From Bacillus sp. MUM 116 (GTDB lineage: Bacteria; Bacillota; Bacilli; Bacillales; Cytobacillaceae): 64,000 bases of DNA. The DNA is taken from NCBI RefSeq assembly GCF_001866655.1, contig NZ_MLYR01000030.1:43156-107155 (forward strand), written 5' to 3'. Positions 1 to 9,318 of the stretch are shown piece by piece. Numbering within the stretch: the first letter of the stretch is position 1; each line of letters begins with the position of its first letter. A model generated the notes under the pieces. That model had not been told where the DNA came from, made no database searches, and saw nothing but the letters and a program-made list of their open reading frames with translations. Position numbers and translations under genes: made by a program.

Positions 1-2
1 AA

Positions 3-29
3 ATGTTAAAGGATTTAATGTCAAAATAA
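3..29 (+). CDS. possible C-terminal tail of an upstream gene (partial)
   Basis: One frame reads MLKDLMSK followed by a TAA stop at 27-29, and a strong hairpin terminator follows 12 bases later. This fits the last few codons of a plus-strand gene that begins before the window. Nothing can be said about its function, and the reading rests mostly on the terminator position. Confidence 0.3.
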   Translation: MLKDLMSK

Positions 30-41
30 TTTTGGGTAAGG

Positions 42-77
42 ACGCTCATTCCGTGTGGGATGAGCGTTATTTTTTTA
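42..77 (+). terminator. Rho-independent terminator at the left edge
   Basis: An 8-bp perfect stem (ACGCTCAT / ATGAGCGT, 42-49 and 60-67) is followed by a run of T. It would end the transcript entering the window from the left. Confidence 0.75.
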
Positions 78-128
78 ATGAATAAAAAAGCTAATTCGAT
101 AAAACCAACTCCTCAACAGGTTTGGTTT

Positions 129-254
129 TCAATCATCCAATTCTTCGACATTCACCAAAATATGATCTTTATAATACACAATTAATTCACATGTAGCCTG
201 GACGGCCTTTTGAATAACCCCAGCAAAGCACTGCCACGGCAAAGTGAAAATACA
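129..254 (-). pseudogene. small ORF or remnant ending in VEELDD
   Basis: A 41-codon open frame on the minus strand ends ILVNVEELDD then TGA at 129-131. It has no ATG/GTG/TTG in a sensible place. A well-placed AGGTGAT and ATG (255-253) lie in a different frame that stops after 22 codons, so a one-base shift separates the start signal from the frame that looks coding. A weak hairpin with T residues lies just downstream on the minus strand (about 98-128). It may be a short gene inactivated by a frameshift or a decayed fragment. The family is not recognised. Confidence 0.3.
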
Positions 255-434
255 TTTTAATCACCTACAATTAAAAAACTGAAAATTAAAATATTAGTAT
301 TTTTAGAATACGATCATTTTTCTGAACTATAAATGTTTAGTTTTTCGAAATAGTAAATTATGATTACCACTTTTAAAATCAGTAATAAGAGGGAACATAT
401 ATTAATAAAGGCTTGTCTACGAGGAGGAATAAAA

Positions 435-560
435 ATGAACCGAAAAAATTTAATGATGACAACTGCCGCCCTTGGTGCTGCTTACCTACTAAGAAATAAA
501 AAATCCCGGCAAAAGCTTATGAACCAATTTCAAGCCTTTGCAGATAAATCAAGAAGATAA
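435..560 (+). CDS. small hypothetical protein, 41 aa
   Basis: The ATG at 435 was preferred over the longer upstream frame because GAGGAGG lies 8 bases before it. The product begins MNRKNLMMTTAALGAAYLLR, a short hydrophobic stretch, followed by a basic tail (RNKKSRQK...KSRR). This shape resembles the many 40-45 aa Bacillus proteins such as the DUF3918/YrzQ-like group, but that resemblance is from memory and weak. It is a single-gene unit: a terminator follows immediately at 566-599. Function unknown; the hydrophobic-then-basic layout suggests membrane association. Confidence 0.6.
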   Translation: MNRKNLMMTTAALGAAYLLRNKKSRQKLMNQFQAFADKSRR

Positions 561-565
561 TCACC

Positions 566-599
566 AAAACATCTCCTTAACTTTTAGGGGATGTTTTTT
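566..599 (+). terminator. Rho-independent terminator
   Basis: Inverted repeat AAAACATCTCC / GGGGATGTTTT with a short loop runs into a T-rich end. It separates the 41-aa gene from hmp. Confidence 0.75.
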
Positions 600-662
600 G
601 AAAAACCTTCCTTCATGCATTCTCTGAAAACAGGAGATACTTTTTCTGAAGGAGGAATTTTT

Positions 663-1955
663 ATGAGCCTAAACAATACATTAGAAGCAAAACAATCATG
701 GAAAGATGTCGTTAAAAGCGTTAAAGCGCTTGATCCCCAAAAATTAGAAATTATTAAAGCGACCCTGCCGGTTGTAAAAGAACACGGAGAAGCGATTACA
801 AAGCAATTTTATAAGCGAATGTTTAAACAACACCCTGAACTAAAAAATATATTTAACATGACACATCAGATCACCGGCCACCAGCCAAAAGCATTGGCCG
901 ATGCTGTTTATGGTGCCGCCGCAAATATAGAAGATTTTAGTCAAATCATGCCAGTACTAGAGAGAATCGGTGAGAAGCATCGCAGCTTACAAATCAAGCC
1001 GGAGCACTATCCGATTGTCGGAGAAAACCTGTTGGGGGCCATTAAAGAAGTCCTTGGAGATGCCGCAACAGATGATATCATGAATGCATGGGCGGATGCC
1101 TATGGGGTCATTTCAGATGTGTTTATACGTATGGAAGACAAAATGTATAAAACAACCGAATCACTGCCTGGAGGCTGGGCAGGATTCCGTGATTTTGTAG
1201 TTGACCGAAAAGTAAAGGAAAGTGATGTCATTACATCCTTCTATTTAAAACCAAAAGATGGAAATCAAATCGCAAAATTTATTCCTGGTCAATACATTAC
1301 AGTTAAAATGGATAAAATGAGTGGGGAACAATATACTCACCTCAGGCAATATAGTTTATCGGACAGACCTGGATTAGACTATTACCGAATTAGTGTAAAA
1401 CGTGAGGATTCAAGGAAAGAAGGCATTCCGGATGGAGTGGTATCTACCTACTTACACAATCATATCAACGAAGGTGATATAATCCCGATTTCAGCTCCTG
1501 CCGGGGATTTTTACTTAAATAAGGAGTCCAACCTTCCATTAGTTTTAATTAGTGGCGGGGTGGGATTAACGCCGATGATGTGTATGCTGAATACAACGGT
1601 TAATGAAAATCCGAATCGAACCGTTTATTATATTCATGCAGCGATTAACAGCAATTTCCATGCCTTTAAAAACCATGTTCATGACCTTGCTGCTGAAAAT
1701 AAAAATGTTAAATCTTTTGTTATTTATGAAAAACCAACAGAATCGGATAAGGAAATGAAGGACTACGATAAGGAAGGGTTTTATACACTGGAATGTCTGC
1801 AAAGTGTATTACCCTCTAATGAAGCGGATTTTTATTTTTGCGGACCGTCTCCATTTATGAAAGTAGTGAATCAATCGTTAAAAAATTGGAATGTGCCTGA
1901 AGAACATATCCATTATGAGTTCTTTGGCTCCTTTGGAAACCTGGACGAATTTTAA
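663..1955 (+). CDS. hmp: flavohaemoglobin (nitric oxide dioxygenase)
   Basis: The protein detoxifies nitric oxide by oxidising it to nitrate with O2 and NAD(P)H in the cytoplasm. The order is a globin domain (about residues 25-160, proximal histidine region GEKHRSLQI), an FAD-binding ferredoxin-reductase barrel (about 175-290, with the FAD motif RQYSLS) and an NAD-binding domain (GGVGLTPM, then FCGPSPFM near the end). The start at 663 is set by AAGGAGG ten bases upstream. At 430 aa it is longer than the usual 395-410 because about 20 residues precede the normal beginning of the globin fold (LDPQKLEIIKATLPVVKEHG). It is transcribed alone and ends at a terminator shared with tatA. No clear NsrR or Fnr operator was identified in the short 600-662 leader. 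Confidence 0.95.
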   Translation: MSLNNTLEAKQSWKDVVKSVKALDPQKLEIIKATLPVVKEHGEAITKQFYKRMFKQHPELKNIFNMTHQITGHQPKALADAVYGAAANIEDFSQIMPVLERIGEKHRSLQIKPEHYPIVGENLLGAIKEVLGDAATDDIMNAWADAYGVISDVFIRMEDKMYKTTESLPGGWAGFRDFVVDRKVKESDVITSFYLKPKDGNQIAKFIPGQYITVKMDKMSGEQYTHLRQYSLSDRPGLDYYRISVKREDSRKEGIPDGVVSTYLHNHINEGDIIPISAPAGDFYLNKESNLPLVLISGGVGLTPMMCMLNTTVNENPNRTVYYIHAAINSNFHAFKNHVHDLAAENKNVKSFVIYEKPTESDKEMKDYDKEGFYTLECLQSVLPSNEADFYFCGPSPFMKVVNQSLKNWNVPEEHIHYEFFGSFGNLDEF

Positions 1956-1963
1956 AAAAACAA

Positions 1964-1996
1964 AAATGCAAGATGAACCATAATCATCTTGCATTT
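1964..1996. terminator. bidirectional terminator between hmp and tatA
   Basis: Perfect stem AAATGCAAGATGA / TCATCTTGCATTT (1964-1976 and 1984-1996). T-rich sequence follows on the minus strand, and a weaker T-rich stretch follows on the plus strand. It lies between two convergent genes. Confidence 0.8.
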
Positions 1997-2002
1997 ATAC
2001 GT

Positions 2003-2212
2003 TTATTTTTTTAAATCGATTTGCTTAGCTTCTTTAATGTCCTCTTTAATTTCTTCTTTTATATCATCAGCAATACCCTCAGTTGCTTTTTTAAATTCAC
2101 GAATCGATTTTCCAAAAGCACGTCCAATTTCCGGAAGTTTATTCGGCCCGAAAATGACTAAGGCAACAACTAAGATTAGAATTAATCCTGGTACTCCAAT
2201 ATTTGATAACAT
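2003..2212 (-). CDS. tatA: Sec-independent translocase subunit TatA/E
   Basis: This 69-aa protein is the pore-forming component of twin-arginine export. It has the family layout: one N-terminal transmembrane helix (about 4-20, [14 protein letters not shown]), the FGP hinge, an amphipathic helix ([18 protein letters not shown]) and a charged tail. The ATG at 2212 is preceded by AGGGGTG. No tatC is next to it, so it must work with a TatC encoded elsewhere; Bacillaceae often carry such orphan tatA genes. The next gene upstream on the same strand (2287-2871) encodes a haem-type membrane protein, and no terminator is evident in the 74-base gap. Confidence 0.9.
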   Translation of the reverse strand: MLSNIGVPGLILILVVALVIFGPNKLPEIGRAFGKSIREFKKATEGIADDIKEEIKEDIKEAKQIDLKK

Positions 2213-2286
2213 GGTAACACCCCTAGCGTAGATGGTTATATCAATCTACCTTCATTATAACGGTTTATCTTAGATTGTACAGTACA

Positions 2287-2871
2287 TTAGGAAAAGGTTG
2301 CATGAATCATGAATAAGACTAAAAACACAATGCCCAATTTTAAGTGCCACTGTTTATCCATCCGTTTATATCGTTTTAATCCTAAAAACATAAGGAGAAA
2401 CAAAATAACGGTCGTTACTATTCCGGTAAGATGGGTAAAATCAAGTTTAAACCCTCTAATAATGGCTAAATATCCGTGCAGGAGGGCTATAGCGGAAGAA
2501 ATTAAGGCAACCGGGACATGCCACTTTCGTACCCATTTGCCAACAAACTGCAGGATTGTTTTTAATTGAATATCTCCAAGGCTGATTCCCTTAATTTTTT
2601 TCCATTTTAATAATAAAAAGACAGGATAAATAGCTATTACTGCAAAAAAGCCAATTCGGGATATGGAGCCTAATTGTTTAAAATTTTCCTTATAATGCCG
2701 GGAATCTTGCAGCATTAAGGTCTGATACGAAAGGGCAACGTACAATACGCCAAATAAAATTAAAATCACTGCTGCTATAAAAGTGAGTAAAACCATTCTT
2801 CGTTCTTTAGGATTCGCAATATATCGGGACAAAATCCCAGTTTCTTTTGACTGGCTAATGGGAAACACCAC
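2287..2871 (-). CDS. cytochrome b / ferric-reductase-like integral membrane protein
   Basis: The 194-aa protein has about five transmembrane helices (roughly 28-50, 70-87, 117-136, 145-162, 175-193). Histidines sit near helix ends (KWHVPVAL, ALLHGYL, FTHLTG, QWHLKL, MIHATFS), a pattern expected for axial haem ligands in cytochrome b561 or ferric-reductase-like domains. No flavin or NAD domain is present, so an electron partner would be separate. The family assignment is inferred from topology and histidine spacing. The start is uncertain: GTG at 2871 is followed directly by a second GTG, and only TGAGG precedes them. Three 11-bp-spaced TTAAG/TTAAT boxes and a -10-like TAAGAT lie just upstream on this strand. 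Confidence 0.65.
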   Translation of the reverse strand: MVFPISQSKETGILSRYIANPKERRMVLLTFIAAVILILFGVLYVALSYQTLMLQDSRHYKENFKQLGSISRIGFFAVIAIYPVFLLLKWKKIKGISLGDIQLKTILQFVGKWVRKWHVPVALISSAIALLHGYLAIIRGFKLDFTHLTGIVTTVILFLLMFLGLKRYKRMDKQWHLKLGIVFLVLFMIHATFS

Positions 2872-2892
2872 CTCAAAAATTTGTACCCATTT

Positions 2893-2946
2893 ATCTTAAT
2901 GGAAAAATATTAATTATTTCTTAATTTACCCTTAATTATTAGAAAA
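2893..2946 (-). promoter_or_regulatory. site A: 11-bp direct-repeat array plus -10, predicted response-regulator site
   Basis: Read on the minus strand, TTAAG begins at 2935, TTAAG at 2924 and TTAAT at 2913, spaced exactly 11 bp apart, with a weaker TTTTC at 2946. A TAAGAT hexamer starts at 2898, 15 bp after the start of the last box. The 17 bases from 2924 are identical to 41703-41719 of site B. Read on the plus strand the same DNA gives TTAAT boxes at 2910, 2921 and 2932, but the -10 of the divergent ABC gene (TATAAT, 2999-3004) is not at the matching distance, so the minus-strand gene is the likelier target. Confidence 0.55.
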
Positions 2947-3043
2947 TAATTAAATTTGTATTTTTTCCATCTTAGGTATTCCAATTTTCCTAGAAAAGTA
3001 TAATATAAAGGTTGTAAAAAATGGATTATTTTGGAGGAGAGAT

Positions 3044-3964
3044 ATGGAGAGGTCCCTAAATGTAAATAACTTGGTCAAAAAATATGGAGCTAAAACAGCG
3101 CTAATGGATGTTTCTTTTTCAGTAAAGGAAGGAAGCTGTTTCGGTTTGCTTGGACCAAACGGTGCAGGTAAATCCACCACTATGAAAATTATTACCGGTA
3201 TTATTGAAGCTGATTCAGGGGATGTGGATGTGTTTGGGCAGGATATCCGGAAATCTGCTGATTCAATCCGCAGTCTTATTGGTTACGTTCCGCAGGAAAT
3301 TACCCTATACGAAAAAATTTCGGCATATAATAATCTTGTTTTTTTCGGAGAAATGTACGGGGTGAGAGGGAAGCTATTAAAAGAAAGAATTGCCGAAGTG
3401 TTTGAACAGGTGGGACTTAGTGAACGGGGGAATGACGCTATTCACACGTATTCAGGAGGAATGAAACGCAGGATTAATATTGCTGCAGCGATGCTTCATA
3501 AACCGAAATTGATTATTCTTGATGAACCTACCGTTGGTATTGATCCACAATCACGCAATCATATTTTTGAAATTATTAAGACATTAAGAAATGAAGGGGT
3601 TACCATCATTTATTCCACGCATTATATGGAAGAGGTTGAGGCCCTTTGTGATGATATTGCCATCATTGATCATGGAAAGGTGATTGTCCAAGGGAATTTA
3701 GATGAATTGCTTCATTTATATGCAACAAAAGCGATTTATCTTGAGTTAGAAGATCAGCAAGTGCCGCCTGTAATCATAGGAGTCACAAAGGTCAGTGAAC
3801 ATAAGAAAGGGTGGCTGCTTGAAACGGATGAGGTATTATTTTCAATGGAAAAAACCATTCAAACAGTAACGGAGATGGGGACCAAAGTAAAGGCATTAGA
3901 AATGATGAAACCCTCACTCGAAAGTGTTTTTCTTACTTTAACAGGAACTACCCTCAGGGATTAA
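3044..3964 (+). CDS. ABC-2 type transporter, ATP-binding subunit
   Basis: A 306-aa ATPase that powers an exporter with the permease encoded directly after it. Visible motifs are Walker A GPNGAGKST, Q-loop YVPQE, signature YSGGMKRR, Walker B LIILDEPTVGID and the H-loop (STHYMEE). About 80 residues follow the ATPase core, as in DrrA/CcmA-type exporters. The start is fixed by TTGGAGGAGAG just before the ATG. A TATAAT at 2999-3004 could be its -10, but no good -35 is seen. The substrate is unknown; this class exports drugs, lipids or peptides. Confidence 0.92.
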   Translation: MERSLNVNNLVKKYGAKTALMDVSFSVKEGSCFGLLGPNGAGKSTTMKIITGIIEADSGDVDVFGQDIRKSADSIRSLIGYVPQEITLYEKISAYNNLVFFGEMYGVRGKLLKERIAEVFEQVGLSERGNDAIHTYSGGMKRRINIAAAMLHKPKLIILDEPTVGIDPQSRNHIFEIIKTLRNEGVTIIYSTHYMEEVEALCDDIAIIDHGKVIVQGNLDELLHLYATKAIYLELEDQQVPPVIIGVTKVSEHKKGWLLETDEVLFSMEKTIQTVTEMGTKVKALEMMKPSLESVFLTLTGTTLRD

Positions 3965-3984
3965 TGGAAAAGGAGAATTGGTCG

Positions 3985-5130
3985 ATGATTAAAAGTATTA
4001 TCCGTAAAGAAATCCAAGTAACCTTGAAGGAAAAAGGGACATTTTTTTGGTTGTTCTTGCTGCCAATCTTTTTTATCGTTATTTTTGCATCAATATTCGG
4101 AAACACTACAGATAAAATCACGGTTTCCTACTATGACCAAGACCATTCACAAATGTCCAAAGTGTTCCTAAAGCAATTAAATCAAATTCCCGGTTTTGAA
4201 TTAAAAAAGGATTCAACGAAAAGCTTAAATGAGCAAATTAAAGAAATAAAAGATGGCAAGTCTACATCTCTTTTGGTGATCCCAAAAGGTTATGAAGAAA
4301 ATCTAATGGCAAATAAGCCGGCAGATATCCAGCTATACCGCGATGCAACAGCGGATTCGGCCGTGGCACCAATAAAGGCTGTACTTGAAAATATGGCATC
4401 ATCGTTTAGAGAAGCAAAACTCTCAAAAACTCTCCAAACATTAGGGCAAAATGCAGACCAGGCAAAGGAGACTTTAACCCCTCCCGTTAAATTAAAAGAA
4501 GTCAAAGAAAATGCTACCAAATTGAATATGATTACTCAGGTAGTTCCGGGATATACCGTGATGTTTGTCTTCTTTATTATGATCACGATGGTTAGGAATT
4601 TTATTAAAGACAAAGAGTCTGGTATGCTATCTCGTCTCAGGAGTACTCCAATGAAATCCTATCACTATTTGATTGGCATGTGGGTACCGAATATTTTGGT
4701 CGTTTTAACACAATCCACTGTTTTATTAGTGTTTGGAAAAGTGGTGTATGACTTGAATATAGGAGACGTTCTTTCGATTATTTTGATTGTCATCAGTCTG
4801 GCGGTTTGTGCGACCGGTTTAGGGCTTTTGTTATCAGTATTTGTCCGTAGTGAAAACCAAGGAGTTGCTTTTGTGCAAATTATTACGATGGGTGGGGCGA
4901 TCGCCGGAGGTTTGTGGTTTCCATATGATTTCCTGCCAAGATTTGCCCAGATTGTCGGGAAATTCACTCCACAGTATTGGGCACAGCAGGGGATGCAGAA
5001 TGTCATGATCCGCGGGGCCCATTTGGAAGATATCTGGGTACCTGTCCTCATCCTTCTAGGATTTGGATTAATAGGTTTAGTGATTGCTAGTTTACGGTTT
5101 AAAAAATTCTTTACGTCTGCGATAAATTGA
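3985..5130 (+). CDS. ABC-2 type transporter, permease subunit
   Basis: A 381-aa integral membrane partner of the preceding ATPase. It has one N-terminal helix (about 17-38), a long extracytoplasmic domain (about 40-180) and five C-terminal helices. The conserved ABC-2 region RSTPMKSYHYLIGM lies between the first two of these. An upstream ATG at 3964 overlaps the ATPase stop by one base, but AAGGAG at 3970-3975 points to the ATG at 3985. A strong bidirectional terminator follows. Topology resembles YhaP/LinN-like permeases; the cargo is not evident. Confidence 0.88.
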   Translation: MIKSIIRKEIQVTLKEKGTFFWLFLLPIFFIVIFASIFGNTTDKITVSYYDQDHSQMSKVFLKQLNQIPGFELKKDSTKSLNEQIKEIKDGKSTSLLVIPKGYEENLMANKPADIQLYRDATADSAVAPIKAVLENMASSFREAKLSKTLQTLGQNADQAKETLTPPVKLKEVKENATKLNMITQVVPGYTVMFVFFIMITMVRNFIKDKESGMLSRLRSTPMKSYHYLIGMWVPNILVVLTQSTVLLVFGKVVYDLNIGDVLSIILIVISLAVCATGLGLLLSVFVRSENQGVAFVQIITMGGAIAGGLWFPYDFLPRFAQIVGKFTPQYWAQQGMQNVMIRGAHLEDIWVPVLILLGFGLIGLVIASLRFKKFFTSAIN

Positions 5131-5160
5131 AATGAGTATTTTAAAAAGAGAGGCAAAAAA

Positions 5161-5189
5161 AACGCTTGGATTTGTCAAATCCAAGCGTT
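5161..5189. terminator. bidirectional terminator between the ABC operon and dltD
   Basis: Nearly perfect palindrome with stem AACGCTTGGATTTG / CAAATCCAAGCGTT. A-rich and T-rich flanks on both sides make it active in both directions between convergent operons. Confidence 0.85.
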
Positions 5190-5196
5190 TTTATCA

Positions 5197-6393
5197 TTAG
5201 TTCAACCGTACAAGTTTTTTATCATTCCCATTATAAAATTGTTTGATAGCCCGATCAGTGTAAACCCAGCCCTTCCAACCAATATGAATTGTATCCTTCA
5301 TGAAATATGGATCATATTCATGCCCGGAAAAATCAGCAACCTGAAATCCTTCCGCCTCAATTTGCTTCTTAATTCTATGATAATAATCGGTCCGGCCCTT
5401 TTTTGGAAAACCGGTATAATCATAATAATGTCCGTTGACCGGTACCGAGATGAATAACGGTTTGGCACCTGCTTGTTTTAATACATCAAGTACAAGCTGG
5501 AAGTCACCATATTCTTTCGACTTTCCATAGGAACCATGAATGTTTTTATTTTTTAAAGAAGGTAAGAAGCTTTTGATATTATTATACTGCGAATTCACAA
5601 TATAAAAATGATTATTTGTTGCCCGTACTGCTCCATATTGCTCCGCTTCAAGCTCAAGCTGGTGCCATGTTTTATGTCGAAGAGTTGGACTGATATCCCG
5701 GCCCCGTTTCGTACCGCCTGCAAATGTGTAATATAAATCCTTCTTTTCTAGTAAACTTCTATAAGCAAGTGCAAATGGACGAACAAGAGTTGCTTCTTCC
5801 TTTGTCCATGGATTATTGGAAATTTCCGATTTATAAAGCGTAGAAAGCATTGGATCATCTTTTACAGATGAATAAGTCAATAAACGCTTGATAGCTTTTT
5901 TCTTTACTTCAGGATTGAGTGTATTATTAAAAGCAAAATCATATCCTTGCAGCGAAGAATAGTTCGGAACAAAATGCGATTCGTCGGCTCCATTAGGGTT
6001 AAACCATTGGGGAGATAAGACAAAAACGATTTTTTTTCCCTTTAGCTCTCCGAGATGTTCGGAAAAATTTAAAAAATGAATCAATGATTCTGAGCCTCCC
6101 CGCCCAACTAAAAAGGGGGTAAACCCATCATTGGCTACTTGAAAGTAATTGGAAGGGTGGAAGCGATCCAGCCTTGCAAGCTCTGATGAACCGTAAATTG
6201 GCAGATACTTGGGATCTTCAAGCATTATCCCTTGCACATATTTACCTTGAAACATGAAGGGATTTAATTGTGTTGCCGCTTCGCTGATCCTGTTTTTTGG
6301 AATCAGACTTTCAATCCATTTATTTGGAATTATTACTAGCACAATTAGAACAATAAAGGCTAGTATAAGCGGCATAAAAATGGGCTTTTTCAT
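5197..6393 (-). CDS. dltD: D-alanyl-lipoteichoic acid biosynthesis protein DltD
   Basis: DltD acts at the outer face of the membrane in the last step of teichoic acid D-alanylation. The 398-aa protein has one N-terminal membrane anchor (about 5-23) and an SGNH-like hydrolase fold. The nucleophile is Ser70 in the motif IYGSSEL, and the C-terminal DTIHIGWKG supplies D367 and H370. The ATG overlaps the dltC stop by four bases (ATGA), showing translational coupling. It is the last gene of dltXABCD and ends at a bidirectional terminator. Confidence 0.95.
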   Translation of the reverse strand: MKKPIFMPLILAFIVLIVLVIIPNKWIESLIPKNRISEAATQLNPFMFQGKYVQGIMLEDPKYLPIYGSSELARLDRFHPSNYFQVANDGFTPFLVGRGGSESLIHFLNFSEHLGELKGKKIVFVLSPQWFNPNGADESHFVPNYSSLQGYDFAFNNTLNPEVKKKAIKRLLTYSSVKDDPMLSTLYKSEISNNPWTKEEATLVRPFALAYRSLLEKKDLYYTFAGGTKRGRDISPTLRHKTWHQLELEAEQYGAVRATNNHFYIVNSQYNNIKSFLPSLKNKNIHGSYGKSKEYGDFQLVLDVLKQAGAKPLFISVPVNGHYYDYTGFPKKGRTDYYHRIKKQIEAEGFQVADFSGHEYDPYFMKDTIHIGWKGWVYTDRAIKQFYNGNDKKLVRLN

Positions 6394-6626
6394 CTCATAT
6401 CAGCCAATTGCATTGCAATGTTGTTTGGTGTATTCCAAGTATCACGGTCAAATTCGGTAATTGGCACGGTAATATCGAAGCGCTCTTCGACTTGAACGAG
6501 TAATTCTACCGTTCCAAATGAATCAAGGAGAGCAGAATCAAATAAGTTAATATCCGGATTTTCCTTTACTGCATCATCCTGGCAAATTTCAGCTAATAAC
6601 TCAATCACTTGTTCTCTAAATTCCAT
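6390..6626 (-). CDS. dltC: D-alanine carrier protein DltC
   Basis: A 78-aa acyl-carrier-like protein that receives D-alanine on its phosphopantetheine arm from DltA and hands it to the DltB/DltD machinery. The attachment serine is in LLDSFGTVEL (about residue 36). The start at 6626 (MEFREQVIEL) was chosen over a longer frame because AAGGAG lies 12 bases upstream and it matches the family's usual length. It sits 14 bases after dltB. Confidence 0.95.
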   Translation of the reverse strand: MEFREQVIELLAEICQDDAVKENPDINLFDSALLDSFGTVELLVQVEERFDITVPITEFDRDTWNTPNNIAMQLADMR

Positions 6627-6640
6627 CTTAATCAAACTCC

Positions 6641-7798
6641 TTAATGAATATAATGTCCTGAGAAAATATAAAAACCAAAGCAAACTGCATGGAAGGTTAG
6701 CAGAATACTAAAAACCCGTGTAAAATTATTTTTCGGCCACCATTTATGCTTTTTATTCCATTGTTCAAACATATTGTAGCCGACCATTAATAGTGCGTGA
6801 TAAATTCCATATACAATATATTGTATCGCAAGTCCATGCCAAAATCCCATAAGCAGGAATAGTAAAACATAGCCAAGGTTGGAAGTTATATTTCGATTTT
6901 TAATCCATTTCTTTTTCGTCATCCAAAAAACAAACCGCATATAAACATAATCCCTAAACCAGAAGGAAAGACTCATATGCCAGCGATCCCAGAAATCCTT
7001 CATATTCCGGCTGATAAAAGGCAAGTTGAAGTTTTCCGGTGATTTAACACCCATAATATAGCTAACGCCGATTGCGAACGCGCTATATCCGGCAAAATCG
7101 AAAAATAAGTAGAAGCTATAACCATACATATAATAAAGCTGACTCTCGAAATGATTGGTTGCGATAAATCTCAAATTGGCGAGGAAAAAGTGATTAATCG
7201 AATAACCAATAATATATTTATATAAAAAACCTTGGAAGATTTTATTAATGCCGTTATACAATAGCATCTTATATTCTTCGCCTGTTAATTCCTGTTTCAG
7301 GTCTTTATCAAACCGGCGGTAGCGGTCAATTGGACCGGAAGAAATCGTCGGGAAAAACAGAATGAAATAAAGCAGTCGATGGAGCGGGATTGTTTGTTTA
7401 ATTAACCCGTCCCTTGTTTCCATAATCATTTGTGTTGATTTAAAGGTTAAATAAGAAATTCCTAAAAAGGTTGCCCAATTAATCGGTGAAAAAAAAGGCA
7501 AGAACTTGGCTAGTATTAACGGCAAAATCGAAGCAATCACCGCGAAAGTAAAAACCAAGCCGCTGTTCGCCTTTTTTCGATAGGCAATATACCCTTTGAT
7601 TAAAAGGACCTGCCAGATAGTGAAAACAATTAAAGCTATGAAACTAGGAAGCTTAGAAGAAAAAATAATGGCTAGGGCAACGGCAGAGACAATCATATTA
7701 TAGGTTTGAAATCTCTTCCCTTGCAGCCCAAGAATGACCGTTGGTGCTAATAAAATAGCTAGGATGAAAAAGAATGTAAATGAACCATATGGTGTCAT
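6641..7798 (-). CDS. dltB: D-alanyl transfer protein DltB (MBOAT family)
   Basis: A 385-aa polytopic MBOAT acyltransferase that moves D-alanine from DltC across the membrane. It has about eleven hydrophobic segments. The MBOAT signatures are visible: GPIDRYRRF and [20 protein letters not shown] in the middle, and the catalytic histidine in LMGFWHGL. The start overlaps the dltA stop by four bases. Confidence 0.95.
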   Translation of the reverse strand: MTPYGSFTFFFILAILLAPTVILGLQGKRFQTYNMIVSAVALAIIFSSKLPSFIALIVFTIWQVLLIKGYIAYRKKANSGLVFTFAVIASILPLILAKFLPFFSPINWATFLGISYLTFKSTQMIMETRDGLIKQTIPLHRLLYFILFFPTISSGPIDRYRRFDKDLKQELTGEEYKMLLYNGINKIFQGFLYKYIIGYSINHFFLANLRFIATNHFESQLYYMYGYSFYLFFDFAGYSAFAIGVSYIMGVKSPENFNLPFISRNMKDFWDRWHMSLSFWFRDYVYMRFVFWMTKKKWIKNRNITSNLGYVLLFLLMGFWHGLAIQYIVYGIYHALLMVGYNMFEQWNKKHKWWPKNNFTRVFSILLTFHAVCFGFYIFSGHYIH

Positions 7799-9303
7799 AG
7801 CAATACCTTTTCACGAATTTGTTTTCGATCGACTTTTCCGTTTGGAGTGATCGGAAGTTCTTCATGATAGGAGAACTTCCTTGGAATCATATAGGCTGGA
7901 AGTACTTCCCCTAGTTCTTTTTTAATTGCACCGGTCAGTTGATATTCTTTTTCAAAGTTGTGTCGTTCCGGAATAATCAGAACGGATAAGTAATCAATCT
8001 TATCGTTTTGATAGATAGGAACAACAACCGCAGTTTTTACATATTTAGATTTTGCAATATGATATTCGATTTCTTCAAGCTCCATTCGATAGCCATGCAA
8101 TTTGATTTGGAAATCCATTCGACCTTTATAAAAAAGCTGTCCCTGTATCATATATCCAGCATCACCTGTACGGTAAGCCTGCTGGCCATTATAAGTGAAA
8201 AAGGCCTTTTCTGTTTGTTCCTTAAGTCCTAAGTAACCTTTGCTGACACTTGGTCCCACAATAATGATTTCGCCTTTTTCACCTTCTGAAACCGGCTGTC
8301 CATTTTCATCCAGTAAAAGAATTTGCGAATCACCCTTTGCTTTTCCTACTGGAAGGGTTTGATATTCCTTTAAAATTGCATCAGTCACCTCAACAGAAGT
8401 TACCGCAACCGTTGCTTCTGTCGGGCCATACGTATTAAAAATTTTCGCATTCGGAAACCGATCCTTCAACTGCTCACAGACGGAAACAGGCAGAATTTCA
8501 CCACAGAAAAGAAATACCGATAATTCTGGAAGCAGTTCTTGATTAAAGGAAGGATCCATTAAACACATCTGAGCAAATGAAGGTGTTGACGTCCACACAT
8601 TGGTGTTCGATCTTTTTAATTCTTCAAATAATATTTTCGGTCTTGCAATCATTTCCTTTGTAATTGCCCAAATTGTCCCTCCGCTTGCTAATGCAGGGTA
8701 AAGGTCCATTACGGAAAGATCAAATGAAAACGGTGCTTGATTTAAAAAGCGTAGCCCGCCATTGATAGGGAAGTCCACTTCCATCCAATCTACAAAGCTT
8801 TGCAGGTTATCAGCGGAAATTTGTACACCTTTCGGATTTCCCGTACTTCCAGACGTATAAATAATATAAAAAGTTTCATCTTCGTTTACCCAAGAGTCCA
8901 AAGTAACTGGCAAAAAAGAATCATTTCTGATTTCACTTAAGTTTACAACCTGAACGGATGGATCTCCAATCAATAGAGGCTCATTCGATACATTGATCAC
9001 GAGTTTTGTTTTTGAACTCTCGATTATTTTTCCGACCCTATCCATCGGAATGGAAGTATCCACCGGAATATATGGATGGCCAGCCGTTACACTCCCTAAA
9101 AAAGCAACGAGCATTTCTGGTTCCATGTGCCCATAAATTAAAATTGGCGATAACGGCTTAAGTGCCAATTTTAATATATAAGAGGCAGTTTGCTCCGCTT
9201 TTCTCCAAAGTTCACCATAGCTGATTTCTTGATTTTGTGAGACAAAAGCAAGTGCAGTAGGCTCTGTTTCTGCAAATTGTTTGATAGTTGATAATAATTT
9301 CAT
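7795..9303 (-). CDS. dltA: D-alanine--D-alanyl carrier protein ligase DltA
   Basis: A cytoplasmic 502-aa adenylating enzyme that activates D-alanine with ATP and loads it onto DltC. Core motifs are the P-loop [15 protein letters not shown] (about 148-162), [16 protein letters not shown] and the C-terminal lysine loop [12 protein letters not shown]. Length and order match DltA rather than an NRPS module. It follows dltX by 15 bases. Confidence 0.95.
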   Translation of the reverse strand: MKLLSTIKQFAETEPTALAFVSQNQEISYGELWRKAEQTASYILKLALKPLSPILIYGHMEPEMLVAFLGSVTAGHPYIPVDTSIPMDRVGKIIESSKTKLVINVSNEPLLIGDPSVQVVNLSEIRNDSFLPVTLDSWVNEDETFYIIYTSGSTGNPKGVQISADNLQSFVDWMEVDFPINGGLRFLNQAPFSFDLSVMDLYPALASGGTIWAITKEMIARPKILFEELKRSNTNVWTSTPSFAQMCLMDPSFNQELLPELSVFLFCGEILPVSVCEQLKDRFPNAKIFNTYGPTEATVAVTSVEVTDAILKEYQTLPVGKAKGDSQILLLDENGQPVSEGEKGEIIIVGPSVSKGYLGLKEQTEKAFFTYNGQQAYRTGDAGYMIQGQLFYKGRMDFQIKLHGYRMELEEIEYHIAKSKYVKTAVVVPIYQNDKIDYLSVLIIPERHNFEKEYQLTGAIKKELGEVLPAYMIPRKFSYHEELPITPNGKVDRKQIREKVLL

Positions 9304-9318
9304 AGAGTTACCCCCGCA

